Of a DNA stretch of 64,000 bases, positions 43,192 to 52,296 are shown in pieces; the first letter of the stretch is position 1; each line of letters begins with the position of its first letter. The DNA is from Deltaproteobacteria bacterium (GTDB lineage Bacteria > Desulfobacterota > Binatia > Binatales > Binataceae). The position numbers and the translations under genes were made by a program. The notes below the pieces were generated by a model. It was given only the letters and a program-made list of their open reading frames with translations, searched no databases and was not told the DNA's origin. The stretch is from assembly GCA_003135135.1 (NCBI GenBank), contig PLDK01000010.1:103676-167675 (forward strand). The letters are read 5' to 3'.

Positions 43192-45206
43192 AGTGGGGCG
43201 CCGCGAACTCTCCTGGCGCGATCGCCCCGGAAGATCGCGTTCGACAAATCGAGACTGCGGTCTTCCTGATCCCGTTCATCACCTATGCCTACTTTTACCA
43301 GGGCGCCGATCAGAGCGTCGCGTGCCGCTTCGACCTGATGCGCTCGATGATCGAGAAGAGCGCTCTGTGGATCAACGATTTCTGCGGCTACAACACCGCC
43401 GACATCATCACTCTCCACGGCCACATTTATTCGGTTAAGGCGCCCGGCACGTCCTACACGGCGTTGATTCCGTGGCTGGTTTTCCGGCTCGGGCTGCTGC
43501 CGCTGAGCGCGGCTCACGAGCCGGTGTACTGGGCCTTTGTCACTTACCTGACGACAGTGTTCACGACCGGCCTGCTTGTCGCGGCGCTGTGCGTGGTCAT
43601 GTTTCGCTTCGCGCGATTTCTCGGCGCTTCGGAGGGCCGCGCGGCCGGTGTGGCGCTGATCCTCGGCCTTGCGACGATCGCGTTTCCGTACGCGACGGAG
43701 CTCACCGGCGAACCCGTCGCCGCGGTATGCGTTTTCACCGCGTTCTACCTGCTGGCGACGTTCTCTTCTCGCCCGTCGCGGACGCGCGCGCTTGCGGCCG
43801 GGTTTCTGGCGGGATGGGCGGTACTCAACGATTATCCGGTCTTCCTGGTCGCCGCGGCGATCGGAATCTACGCCCTGTTCAAACTGCCCGAATGGAAGCA
43901 TCTGGCGGCGTTCTCCGCCGGCGCCGCGATCACCGTCGCGGTGATGCTCGCTTACAACTGGGGCGCCTTCGGAAATCCGCTCTTCTTCAGTTACCAGGCG
44001 TTCAAGCTCTCGCCCGCCGAAAATCGCCAATTCCCCGAGCAAGCGGTCGGATTCGTCGGTCTGACCTATCCGAAGATCCGCATTCTCTGGAACGTGCTGG
44101 TCGATCCTCAGCGCGGATTGTTTTTCTGCAACCCCGTACTGTTGCTGTCGATCGTCGGCGTGGGCTATTTCGCGCGGCTGAAGCGATGGCGCGCCGAATT
44201 CATCGTCACGGTCTATTCGTTCGTCGTGCTGTTCCTGTTCAACGCTTCGTACGGCGAATCGATCATATCGTGGGGAGGCGGCACCGCGACCGGCCCGCGG
44301 CAAATTGTCGCCTCGGTTCCGTTCATGGTGCTCGCGCTCGCTTTTCTTCCCGCCGCCTGCGACTACCTGCTCGGCGCGATGGGCGCGCTGTCGGCGGTGT
44401 TCATGCTGATGGCGACGGCGACCAATCCGCACTTTCCCTACGAATATGACAACCCGGTGCGCGATTTCGCCCTTCAGCAATTCATGCGCGGCGACTTCGC
44501 CACCAACCGCGACGCATTCTTCGGCGGCGGCATGATCGTCGGCGACTCGGTCGCCTTCAACCTCGGCAAACTCATCGGACTGCCCGGCCCGTTTCAGCTA
44601 TGGCCGCTGGCGATGTTATGGATCTTCGGCTCGTTCGATCTCTCGGAATCGCTCGGGCTATGGGGAAGTGGCGCGTCGCGCCGCCTGACGCAAATCGCCA
44701 CGACGATGGGAATCGCGGCCGTGTTCCTGCTCTCGATGAATCAGCGAGTCAGGCAGGGGCTCGCGGTTAGTGGCCGCCAGGGATTACTGGGCAGGTACTA
44801 CGTGGGCGAGCAATGCGGCAATAGTGCGCCGCACATAATGCGAGTCGATCGGCAACTGGACTTCGATGACATTGCCGCGATGGGCGCGATGCCGTTTCCG
44901 TCGTGCGACATCTGGCGAGGCGAGCTGATCGCGCCAACCACCGGCGAATACGAGTTTACAATCGACGTTGACGATTCGGGATGGGTCACGGTGGACGGCA
45001 CGCAGGTGATCCACGATCCGGGCTTGGTAAGCAAGGGTCATGACGCCGGCCGTATCCAGCTCACCGAGGGGCCGCATCGGATTGAGGTTGGCGAGCGAAA
45101 TCTCGAAGGCGGCTCCTACCTGCACCTGTATTGGAGAATCCCCGGCTCGACCGATAATGAAATCGTCCCCGCCGATGCGCTAGTCCCCGACCGCCCCGGC
45201 ACTTAG
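43188..45206 (+). CDS. Polytopic membrane protein with C-terminal PA14 domain
   Basis: A 672-residue protein. The ATG at 43188 overlaps the previous stop (ATGA). The N-terminal two thirds hold about 12 membrane helices in a GT-C-like plan, with charged loops. The last 145 residues form a PA14 domain (GLLGRYYVGEQCG, GEYEFTIDVDDSGWVTVDG, GPHRIEVG), a carbohydrate-binding beta-barrel on the periplasmic face. No known catalytic motif is clear. Its last 70 bases are duplicated downstream at 46523-46600. Confidence 0.78.
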   Translation: MKWGAANSPGAIAPEDRVRQIETAVFLIPFITYAYFYQGADQSVACRFDLMRSMIEKSALWINDFCGYNTADIITLHGHIYSVKAPGTSYTALIPWLVFRLGLLPLSAAHEPVYWAFVTYLTTVFTTGLLVAALCVVMFRFARFLGASEGRAAGVALILGLATIAFPYATELTGEPVAAVCVFTAFYLLATFSSRPSRTRALAAGFLAGWAVLNDYPVFLVAAAIGIYALFKLPEWKHLAAFSAGAAITVAVMLAYNWGAFGNPLFFSYQAFKLSPAENRQFPEQAVGFVGLTYPKIRILWNVLVDPQRGLFFCNPVLLLSIVGVGYFARLKRWRAEFIVTVYSFVVLFLFNASYGESIISWGGGTATGPRQIVASVPFMVLALAFLPAACDYLLGAMGALSAVFMLMATATNPHFPYEYDNPVRDFALQQFMRGDFATNRDAFFGGGMIVGDSVAFNLGKLIGLPGPFQLWPLAMLWIFGSFDLSESLGLWGSGASRRLTQIATTMGIAAVFLLSMNQRVRQGLAVSGRQGLLGRYYVGEQCGNSAPHIMRVDRQLDFDDIAAMGAMPFPSCDIWRGELIAPTTGEYEFTIDVDDSGWVTVDGTQVIHDPGLVSKGHDAGRIQLTEGPHRIEVGERNLEGGSYLHLYWRIPGSTDNEIVPADALVPDRPGT

Positions 45207-45212
45207 CGAGAC
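45135..45212 (+). repeat. 78-bp direct repeat, left copy (3' end of the PA14 gene)
   Basis: This segment covers the last 24 codons and stop of the PA14-domain gene. It recurs at 46523-46600 with 71 of 78 bases identical, in the same orientation. Mismatches include third positions, as expected from an older duplication. Confidence 0.88.
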
Positions 45213-45225
45213 GTCGTCTGGTCGG

Positions 45226-45837
45226 CTAGATCTTCTTCAGGGAATCGATGAAGGCGCTGTCGCTGAATATCTTGGAGACGCCATCTTGCATGGCGGCGTT
45301 AAGCTCACGCTCGGCATTGCCCTCGCCGGCGATTTCAACCCAATCCTTGCTCTAGCCCGTGATATACTTGTCGTAAGCGACGGAGCCATCGGGACGCTTG
45401 ACAGTCACCCGCATTCCTATGCTGGCGGTCGATTCGCCCGAAAAGAAGCCCAGCGTGAATTGGTTCTCGAAATTGTCGAGGCTTACCGATATTGCATTCC
45501 CGCCCGCGCCTTCAGTAAATCCCCGGCTATTCAACTCGGTCTCAAACGCGCTCTTGAGCGTTCCTGGCACGTCGGTGTTCGACACAATATCCGCCGTTTT
45601 TATTCCGAAGCCGTTGATTTTCTGCCCGACAGCCTGCGTCGGACGTTTGTCCGTTACTACGACTGTCACGCGCGGCGACTCAGGTGTCGCGAGTTTCGTG
45701 GCCTGAGTTGTAGGTTGATACGCGAGATCGACGTGACCAGTCGTGAAGGCACATCCGCTGAACAGCAGCATCGCGGCGGTCAACGAGACTGTAGTTGCGA
45801 TTCTGATCGGAACTGGCGCTCGTCTTGCTAGGTCCAT
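45226..45837 (-). pseudogene. YajG-family lipoprotein gene interrupted by an in-frame amber codon
   Basis: A lipoprotein gene reading to TAG at 45352-45354 (161 residues, lipobox FSGC, Cys29). The same frame continues past the TAG for 41 sense codons to a second TAG at 45226-45228. That stretch (SKDWVEIAGEGNAERELNAA then MQDGVSKIFSDSAFIDSLKK) aligns with the C-terminus of E. coli YajG, so the original gene was longer and the amber is secondary. ATG 45837 is taken as start; GTG 45852 is an alternative. It is either a decaying gene or a readthrough case. Confidence 0.75.
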
Positions 45838-45928
45838 ATTTTTCAAATTCACGATCAATTCCCCAAGAGGTGTTCGCCGAAATTCTATCGACGGTTGGCA
45901 TCTTGCCAATATCTCCCACCGTACCAGT

Positions 45929-46399
45929 TCATGGCGCCGTTTTCGTTGTCGGGCCGGCCGATGGAGTCGTGAGCGGTAGCGGCACAATCGTTTTAGTCGG
46001 AACGTCCCCTGCCGCGCCCCCTTCGGGATCGAGATGAGCTGTTACCGAGGTTTGCTGATGCGCGAAACCTGCGCCCGCCGAGGCGTCTATCGCCCACGGA
46101 AGGAGAAATGGAATAGCGTCCGCCATAAGGAAGCCGGGCTCGACCCGCGAATTGTCAGATAAGTCAGCCGACTGATAGCCGGGCTTGCTGAAGTGAAACT
46201 GGAGATCCTTCTCCCGCGGAGCCGTAATTGAAAAGGGCGTCACCTTCGTCTCACCATCGTTAAGCGTCACCGTCGCGCCGGGAGGATCGCTGGCGACGTT
46301 GATTTCCTCGGTCGTTCCCTGGAACAGCAGTGCGCACGAACAAGCGCTCACCGAACTGACGGCGAAGATCAGAGCCGCTGCCATCCTTGCTAACTTCAT
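45929..46399 (-). CDS. PEGA-domain lipoprotein
   Basis: A 156-residue lipoprotein: signal with VSAC (Cys20), a PEGA domain at about 33-76 (VASDPPGATVTLNDGE...FHFSKPGYQ), then a hydrophobic segment (ADAIPFLLPWAIDASAGAGF) and a Pro/Thr-rich tail. PEGA domains bind surfaces or cell-wall material in known cases, but the role here is unknown. The frame opens at 46471; ATG 46399 gives the clean signal. It is upstream of the yajG-like gene, same strand. Confidence 0.8.
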   Translation of the reverse strand: MKLARMAAALIFAVSSVSACSCALLFQGTTEEINVASDPPGATVTLNDGETKVTPFSITAPREKDLQFHFSKPGYQSADLSDNSRVEPGFLMADAIPFLLPWAIDASAGAGFAHQQTSVTAHLDPEGGAAGDVPTKTIVPLPLTTPSAGPTTKTAP

Positions 46400-46522
46400 G
46401 TGGACCTGGCCCCTAACTCCCAAGGTTGATGCATCGGTTGTGGCGGTATCTTGCGCTTCAGCCACAGGCAAAGCGAATCGCCGGCAGATCGAATCTGCCT
46501 GAACGAGAGAACCGGATAATCA

Positions 46523-46600
46523 AGAATCCCCGGCTCGACCAACAATGAAATCGTCCCCGCCGACGCGCTAGTCCCCGACCGCACCGGCACCTAGCACGAC
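46523..46600 (+). repeat. 78-bp direct repeat, right copy (orphan 3' end of the PA14 gene)
   Basis: A second copy of the last 24 codons of the PA14-domain gene, detached from any gene. The 1310 bases between the two copies hold the PEGA and yajG-like lipoprotein genes. The bases before 46523 do not match those before 45135, so the duplication ends there. Confidence 0.85.
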
Positions 46601-46787
46601 CAGCGCTAGTCTCGCCCGGGAATTAATCCAGCGCGCGTGAGTTCACGGCGTTCGCTTTTGTCGAGTGCCTCCGCCGCGCGTGAATGCAGAGCGCGCGCGA
46701 ACCTGGACTCAATGCGGCGGCGGATTAAAGATCTTCACGCCGCGAATGGTCGTCAGAGGCGCAAGGGTTTCTTGTTTACCCCGTCCT
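46601..46787. other. Intergenic stretch with no recognised feature
   Basis: After the orphan repeat copy this region shows no gene, hairpin terminator or array module that I can support. A 77-codon plus-strand frame (46637-46870) overlaps the next small gene and has no family-like sequence. The gap between PEGA gene start and the DUF6582-like gene is otherwise accounted for by the repeat. Confidence 0.5.
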
Positions 46788-47000
46788 CTATTTTGATGTA
46801 TTGCCAAGCTTTTTGTTTGCCTTGGCGTCTATCTTCTTTTTTTCCGATGCCGATAGCTTGCCTTTCTTGACCATCTGAGTGGCGCGAGCTTTTGCATTAG
46901 CAGCATGAGCTTTATCCGGCATTGGGTACGCACGCTTTCCCGGCTCGCCAAACTCTTTGGTAGGCATTTTCTTGCGGCCTTTCGTGGTTAACTTCGCCAT
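46788..47000 (-). CDS. Small basic protein (DUF6582-like)
   Basis: A 70-residue, lysine-rich, soluble protein: MAKLTTKGRKKMPTKEFG, then a segment GKRAYPMPDKAHAANAKARA and a helical C-terminus. This layout (KGRKxxPxxxF, YPxxDxAHAxNAxAR) is found in many small bacterial and phage proteins of unknown role. A GGAA stretch precedes the ATG. It is a stand-alone gene. Confidence 0.8.
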   Translation of the reverse strand: MAKLTTKGRKKMPTKEFGEPGKRAYPMPDKAHAANAKARATQMVKKGKLSASEKKKIDAKANKKLGNTSK

Positions 47001-47148
47001 TTTTGATTGTTCCTTAAACGGAGTTTGGTGGAGCTAGGCAGGGACCTTCCGAGAACGGTAAGCCATATACGGGAAGCGAATCAAGCTCGCTCCAGAGAGG
47101 GCCGAAGTTCTTCAGAAATACCGTTATGGCCCGGTTTCACCCCGGACG

Positions 47149-47183
47149 AAAAAAATGCCAAGCCCACGCGGGAACCTTGGGCA
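47149..47183 (-). terminator. Rho-independent terminator of the 47.2-47.9 kb lipoprotein gene
   Basis: On the minus strand the stem TGCCCAAG / CTTGGCA (47183-47176 with 47162-47156, one bulged base) is followed by seven T's (47155-47149). It begins right after the lipoprotein stop codon. Confidence 0.85.
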
Positions 47184-47897
47184 TCAATTCGGCGGGGGGG
47201 CGGGCAGATCGGGCATAGTGGAACGTCCGTTGAGCGAAAACCCACGCATCGACGCCGGCACATCGCCTGCGGCTTTATCGATCGAGGACGGGGTCCTCGG
47301 CTGACTCCGCACCGCCGCCGGCGCCGACGATTGCACCCTGGCTGACGACGCAGCCTGTCCCGGCGGGGCGCTGGGCTTGGCGAACGCCGGGCGATGGGTC
47401 TGCTTCGCCGCGACCAATACCTCGCGGAGCAGATCCGATTCCTGGATTCCATGCGATACGCAATCGACGTCGGTGGCCGGACGCAACGGGACCTTGACCG
47501 ACGAGTTGAACGTGGCGCGCACCTTGACGATGCTCGCTTCGGGACCCCGTGGCCGCACCAGGAAGTTGTACACCGACGACGAATTCAGCTCCGGCTCGGC
47601 CGTGTAAGTGCCGGCGATACTCTTTATTTTCCCGCAGTCGGCGTCGTGCAGCGTGAAGCGCGGGCCGACCGCCTCGATGATCCCGTTGGTCATGTCCTGC
47701 GCCTGTACGTGGAACGCATTTTGGGTGATGACCGCGTTAACCGCATCCCACGCGAGATCGTACGGCAGCGGAATCAGCACTTCCTGCTGTTCGTCCGGCG
47801 GTGGCTGTGTAACCGGCGGATAGAAGCATCCGGCGGCAAACAGCGCCGCAATCACGCCTAAAATCGAAAGTTTCACCCCAAACATTACCCCATTCAT
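47184..47897 (-). CDS. Lipoprotein, unknown (NlpC/BamC-like layout)
   Basis: A 237-residue lipoprotein with lipobox AAGC (Cys24) and a Pro-rich start of the mature part (FYPPVTQPPP). A small alpha/beta domain follows (about 40-165; YDLAWDAVNAVITQN, then RATFNSS), and the C-terminus is Pro/Ala/Ser-rich. The first part is reminiscent of small BamC-type folds, but no family is clear. ATG 47897 or 47885. The frame open to 48047 is not gene-like. Confidence 0.75.
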   Translation of the reverse strand: MNGVMFGVKLSILGVIAALFAAGCFYPPVTQPPPDEQQEVLIPLPYDLAWDAVNAVITQNAFHVQAQDMTNGIIEAVGPRFTLHDADCGKIKSIAGTYTAEPELNSSSVYNFLVRPRGPEASIVKVRATFNSSVKVPLRPATDVDCVSHGIQESDLLREVLVAAKQTHRPAFAKPSAPPGQAASSARVQSSAPAAVRSQPRTPSSIDKAAGDVPASMRGFSLNGRSTMPDLPAPPPN

Positions 47898-48073
47898 CGG
47901 CTCGCTTGCCCCAGCATGATAACAGAAGCGGGCGGTTGTGAGTCCAACTTTTTCACACTCGCCCGGCGCGACGCTATCGCCTCCGCGCCATTCCCCCTTG
48001 GACGAATCTTTATGATAATCTCCGCTTCGCCGGGACCTGCCCGCCAAGGCGGCTCCGCTCGAGGGTATTTGTC

Positions 48074-48826
48074 ATGTCGGGTCATTCGAAATGGAGTTCG
48101 ATCAAGCACAAGAAGGCGATTACCGATTCCAAGCGGGGCCGCGCCTTCACCAAGCTGATCAAGGAAATCACGATCGCGGCGCGACTCGGCGGCGGCGACC
48201 TTAATTCCAATCCGCGCTTGCGCACCGCGGTGACGATCGCCAAGAAGCAATCGATGCCCAACGACAACATCGATCGCGCCATCAAGAAGGGCACCGGCGA
48301 AATCGCCGGCGCGTCGCTCGAGGAAATCACTTACGAGGGCTACGGCCCGGGCGGCGTCGCGATAATGGTTGACGTGCTCTCGGACAATCGCAATCGCACC
48401 GTCGCGGAGTTACGCTTCATCTTCTCCCGGCGCGGCGGGAACCTGGGCGAGGCGGGATGCGTCGGGTGGATGTTCAAGAAGCGCGGCGTGATCGGAATCG
48501 AAAAATCCGCCATCGACGAGGACAAGCTGCTCGAACTCGCGCTCGACGCGGGCGCCGACGACGTGACCAGCGACGGCGATACCTTCCAGGTGCTGACTTC
48601 GCCCGACAAATTGAATGTCGTGCGTGACGCGCTGGAAAAAGCCGGCCTTGCGATCGCGCATTCGGAACAAACGCGGATTCCCGAAAATACGGTTGCGGTT
48701 TCCGGCCATGCGGCCGAGCAGGTGCTCAAGCTGATGGAAGAATTAGAGGATCACGACGACGTGCAGAACGTCGCCGCGAACTTCGACATCAGCGACGAAG
48801 AGATGGCGCAGTTCTCGGCGGCCTAG
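48074..48826 (+). CDS. yebC: YebC/TACO1-family protein
   Basis: A 250-residue protein of the YebC family, which acts in translation of proline-rich stretches and in some groups as a regulator of ruv/DNA-repair genes. [14 protein letters not shown] and the [23 protein letters not shown] segments are exact family motifs. The gene leads the ruvCAB genes 31 bases on, a widely conserved order. Confidence 0.96.
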   Translation: MSGHSKWSSIKHKKAITDSKRGRAFTKLIKEITIAARLGGGDLNSNPRLRTAVTIAKKQSMPNDNIDRAIKKGTGEIAGASLEEITYEGYGPGGVAIMVDVLSDNRNRTVAELRFIFSRRGGNLGEAGCVGWMFKKRGVIGIEKSAIDEDKLLELALDAGADDVTSDGDTFQVLTSPDKLNVVRDALEKAGLAIAHSEQTRIPENTVAVSGHAAEQVLKLMEELEDHDDVQNVAANFDISDEEMAQFSAA

Positions 48827-48857
48827 CGGCCCGCGGGTTCTGCTGCGGAGGTGGGGT

Positions 48858-49403
48858 ATGCGGATACTCGGGGTGGATCCCGGGAGTGCGGTATGCGGTT
48901 ACGGCGTCGTCGAAGGTCCCGGCGCACGCTACGTGACGGCAGGTACGATCCGATGCGCATCGCTGGCACCGGGACCCGGGCGCCTGCGCCGAATCCACGA
49001 AAATCTTCTCGCCATCATCGACGAGTTCTCGCCCCAGGCGCTGAGCCTCGAGCGTCATTTCGTCGCCGCCAATGTGCAGAGCGCGTTTCGCCTCGGCGAG
49101 GCGCGCGCGATGGCGATGCTCGCGGCGGCGGAGCGCGATCTCGCGATGTTCGAATATCCGCCCAACCAAGTTAAACTCTGCGTCGCCGGTCACGGACACG
49201 CCGACAAGGCGCAGGTGAAATACATGGTGCGCAAGACGCTGAAACTCGACCCGGCGATCGATCTCGCCGACGACGCCGCCGACGCGCTCGCGCTGGCGCT
49301 TTGCCATCTTGGCCGCGGACGCATCCCCAACCTGGTCGAGGCGATCGAGCGCATTCGTCCGAGCGCGCCGCGCCGAGGCAAGCCCCGGATGGTGCCGCAA
49401 TGA
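48858..49403 (+). CDS. ruvC: Holliday-junction resolvase RuvC
   Basis: A 181-residue endonuclease that cuts Holliday junctions. Catalytic acids: Asp7 (GVDPGS), Glu65 (LSLERHF), and Asp139/Asp142 in LADDAADALA. GGAGG precedes the ATG. It shares an ATGA overlap with ruvA. Confidence 0.96.
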   Translation: MRILGVDPGSAVCGYGVVEGPGARYVTAGTIRCASLAPGPGRLRRIHENLLAIIDEFSPQALSLERHFVAANVQSAFRLGEARAMAMLAAAERDLAMFEYPPNQVKLCVAGHGHADKAQVKYMVRKTLKLDPAIDLADDAADALALALCHLGRGRIPNLVEAIERIRPSAPRRGKPRMVPQ

Positions 49404-50027
49404 TCGCGACGCTGACGGGTGTGCTGGCGGTTCGCGATGCGGGCCGGATCGTAGTCGAGACCGGCGGCATCGGCTACGAGGTGCTGATTCCGCTGAGCAC
49501 CTACTATCGATTGCCGCAACTCGGCGACCGCGTCGCGCTCGAGATACGCCAGGTCGTGCGCGAGGATGCGCTCACGCTTTACGGATTTTCCAGCGCCATC
49601 GAAAAACGCGCCTTCGACCTGCTGATGAGCGTGCAGCACGTCGGCCCGAAACTCGCTCTTGCGATCCTGTCGGTCCTTGCGCCCGAGGAACTGGTCGCCG
49701 CAATCGGCAAAGGCGACGTCGACAGAATCGACGCGGTGCCCGGCGTCGGTCCCAAAGTCGCGGAGCGGGTCGTGCGCGAACTGCGCGACAAAGTTGCTGA
49801 CTTGAAGATGGCAGCGCCGTCAACCACCGGGCCCGGCGGTTATATCCGCCCGGCGCCGGATGGAAACGGAAGACCGGCCGGCCCAGCCGACGAAGCAGTT
49901 TCCGCGCTCGTGAACCTCGGCATGAAACCGGTTGAAGCCAAACGCACGGTTGACGCGGTCGTCGCCGCGGACGCCGGCGCGGCGGAAAATCCGGAAGTGA
50001 TAATTCGCAAGTCATTGGCGGTGCTGC

Positions 50028-50041
<14 letters not shown>
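49400..50041 (+). CDS. ruvA: Holliday-junction DNA helicase subunit RuvA
   Basis: A 213-residue tetrameric junction-binding protein. It opens [13 protein letters not shown] (the OB-fold domain), has the two helix-hairpin-helix motifs ([14 protein letters not shown] and [13 protein letters not shown]), and a small C-terminal domain that contacts RuvB. The frame is open to 49301, but the ATG at 49400 overlaps the ruvC stop and is the family start. Confidence 0.95.
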
Positions 50042-51080
<1,039 letters not shown>

Positions 51081-51083
<3 letters not shown>

Positions 51084-51265
51084 CAGGGTGTTGAAGAACT
51101 CATATCGAAGGGCAGTTCGGGTCTCGAACGATTCAACACCCTGCGTAAAAGATGGCTTCTTACCGACAACATCTCCCCCAAAGGGGAGACCGGTGAAAAA
51201 ACCACTTTGGGGGAGACAAGAGAGAGGGAGCAGGCGTTGAAAATTACTTTTTCAACAGCCTGCTA
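51081..51265. mobile_element. Miniature inverted-repeat element (MITE-like)
   Basis: The ends TAGCAGGGTGTTGAA (51081-51095) and TTCAACAGCCTGCTA (51251-51265) are inverted copies, 14 of 15 bases matching. The outer CTAG on each side could be a target duplication. Inside are a second inverted copy of the left end (51131-51144, making a hairpin) and a CTCCCCCAAAGG / CCACTTTGGGGGAG palindrome. No coding frame of transposase size. The end sequence resembles those of small IS elements, but no parent copy is in the window. Confidence 0.6.
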
Positions 51266-51319
51266 GCCATTTGTTTCGATCGCGTCGAAGAGTGAAAGAG
51301 CGAAGAGGCGTTTCGGTCG

Positions 51320-52030
51320 ATGGCGAAGATTTATGTTTTACAGCATCACCCGGTCGAGAATCTCGGCGCCATAGCTGACGCGCTCGAAGGCGCGGCGCTC
51401 GCCTGGCAATACGTGCGCGTTTACGACGGCCAGCCGGTGCCGCCGAGCATGAAGGGTGCTGGCGGCTTGATCGTGATGGGCGGTCCGATGGGTGTCGATC
51501 AGACTGACCGGCATCCGTGGCTGCGCGACGAGATGCGCCTCATCGAAGACGCGATGAAATCGAATCTGCCGGTGCTCGGCGTATGCCTGGGCGCGCAGAT
51601 TCTTGCGGCCGTGCTCGGCGCGAAGGTCGATCGCAACCCCAACGGGAAGGAAATCGGATGGCATCCGATCCGGCTCGACGATTCGGCCAAACACGATCGT
51701 CTGATGCGCGATTTGCCCGAGACGATGACGCCGTTTCATTGGCATGGCGACATCTTCGATCTGCCGCCGGGTGCGGTCTCGCTCGCATCGTCGGAGAAGA
51801 CGCCGTGCCAGGCGTTTCGCCACGGTGACAAGGCGTACGGCTTTCAGTTTCATTTCGAGGTGAGGGGCGAAGGGGTCGCGGCGATGGCCGATGCGTTCGC
51901 CAACGAATTAAATCGCGAGAATATCGCGGCCGATCGAATGATCGCTCAGGCCGCCGAGTTCACGCCGTCGCTGGAAAAGATTTCCGACACCGTTTTCTCC
52001 CGATGGGCCTCCCCAATCCAGGGCACCTGA
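51320..52030 (+). CDS. Class I glutamine amidotransferase (GMP-synthase-like)
   Basis: A 236-residue stand-alone class I GATase. Cys89 in LGVCLGAQ is the nucleophile, with His/Glu in FQFHFEV near 175. Such orphan proteins hydrolyse glutamine or gamma-glutamyl compounds and are not GMP synthase itself, because the ATP-pyrophosphatase part is missing. It begins 55 bases after the MITE-like element. Confidence 0.9.
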   Translation: MAKIYVLQHHPVENLGAIADALEGAALAWQYVRVYDGQPVPPSMKGAGGLIVMGGPMGVDQTDRHPWLRDEMRLIEDAMKSNLPVLGVCLGAQILAAVLGAKVDRNPNGKEIGWHPIRLDDSAKHDRLMRDLPETMTPFHWHGDIFDLPPGAVSLASSEKTPCQAFRHGDKAYGFQFHFEVRGEGVAAMADAFANELNRENIAADRMIAQAAEFTPSLEKISDTVFSRWASPIQGT

Positions 52031-52070
52031 CCAGCGCCGCACCAAGCCCTGAGGTTCCTCTCCTGGCTAA

Positions 52071-52262
52071 CCCTTCTAACAGGGACGCAGTCCCGCATCT
52101 TTTCTGTTCACTGGGAGCAGGGCTCAGCCCCGCCCATCGCGTAGTCGCGAAAAGATGCGTTGCGCAGATTTTCGCGTCTTCCTAACATTGCGGTGCAGGG
52201 GTCACCCCTGCCCAAGGAAGTGTGAAACCCACGGTGGGTTTCACATAAAATCAAGTTCTTCG
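52071..52262. repeat. Mosaic palindromic repeat array E
   Basis: Order: GGGACGCAGTCCC module (52082-52094 within TAACAGGGAC...CGCATCTT), a variant GCAGGGCTCAGCCCCGC (52117-52133), the 43-base CGCGAAAA...TTTTCGCG hairpin (52139-52181, an exact inverted copy of array D's), GCAGGGGTCACCCCTGC (52195-52211), and the 25-base TGTGAAACCCAC / GTGGGTTTCACA palindrome (52221-52245). It lies between the amidotransferase and the convergent acyl-CoA dehydrogenase. Confidence 0.9.
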
Positions 52263-52296
52263 ATTTCAGTTTCGCACCCCGCGTGCGCACCCCTGC

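Noticed and set aside
43005-44480. 491-codon open frame antisense to the PA14 gene
   Set aside because: Arg/Glu/Gln-rich shadow; the plus-strand gene has membrane helices and domain motifs.
46637-46870. 77-codon plus-strand frame
   Set aside because: Overlaps the DUF6582-like gene on the minus strand and shows no protein-like pattern.
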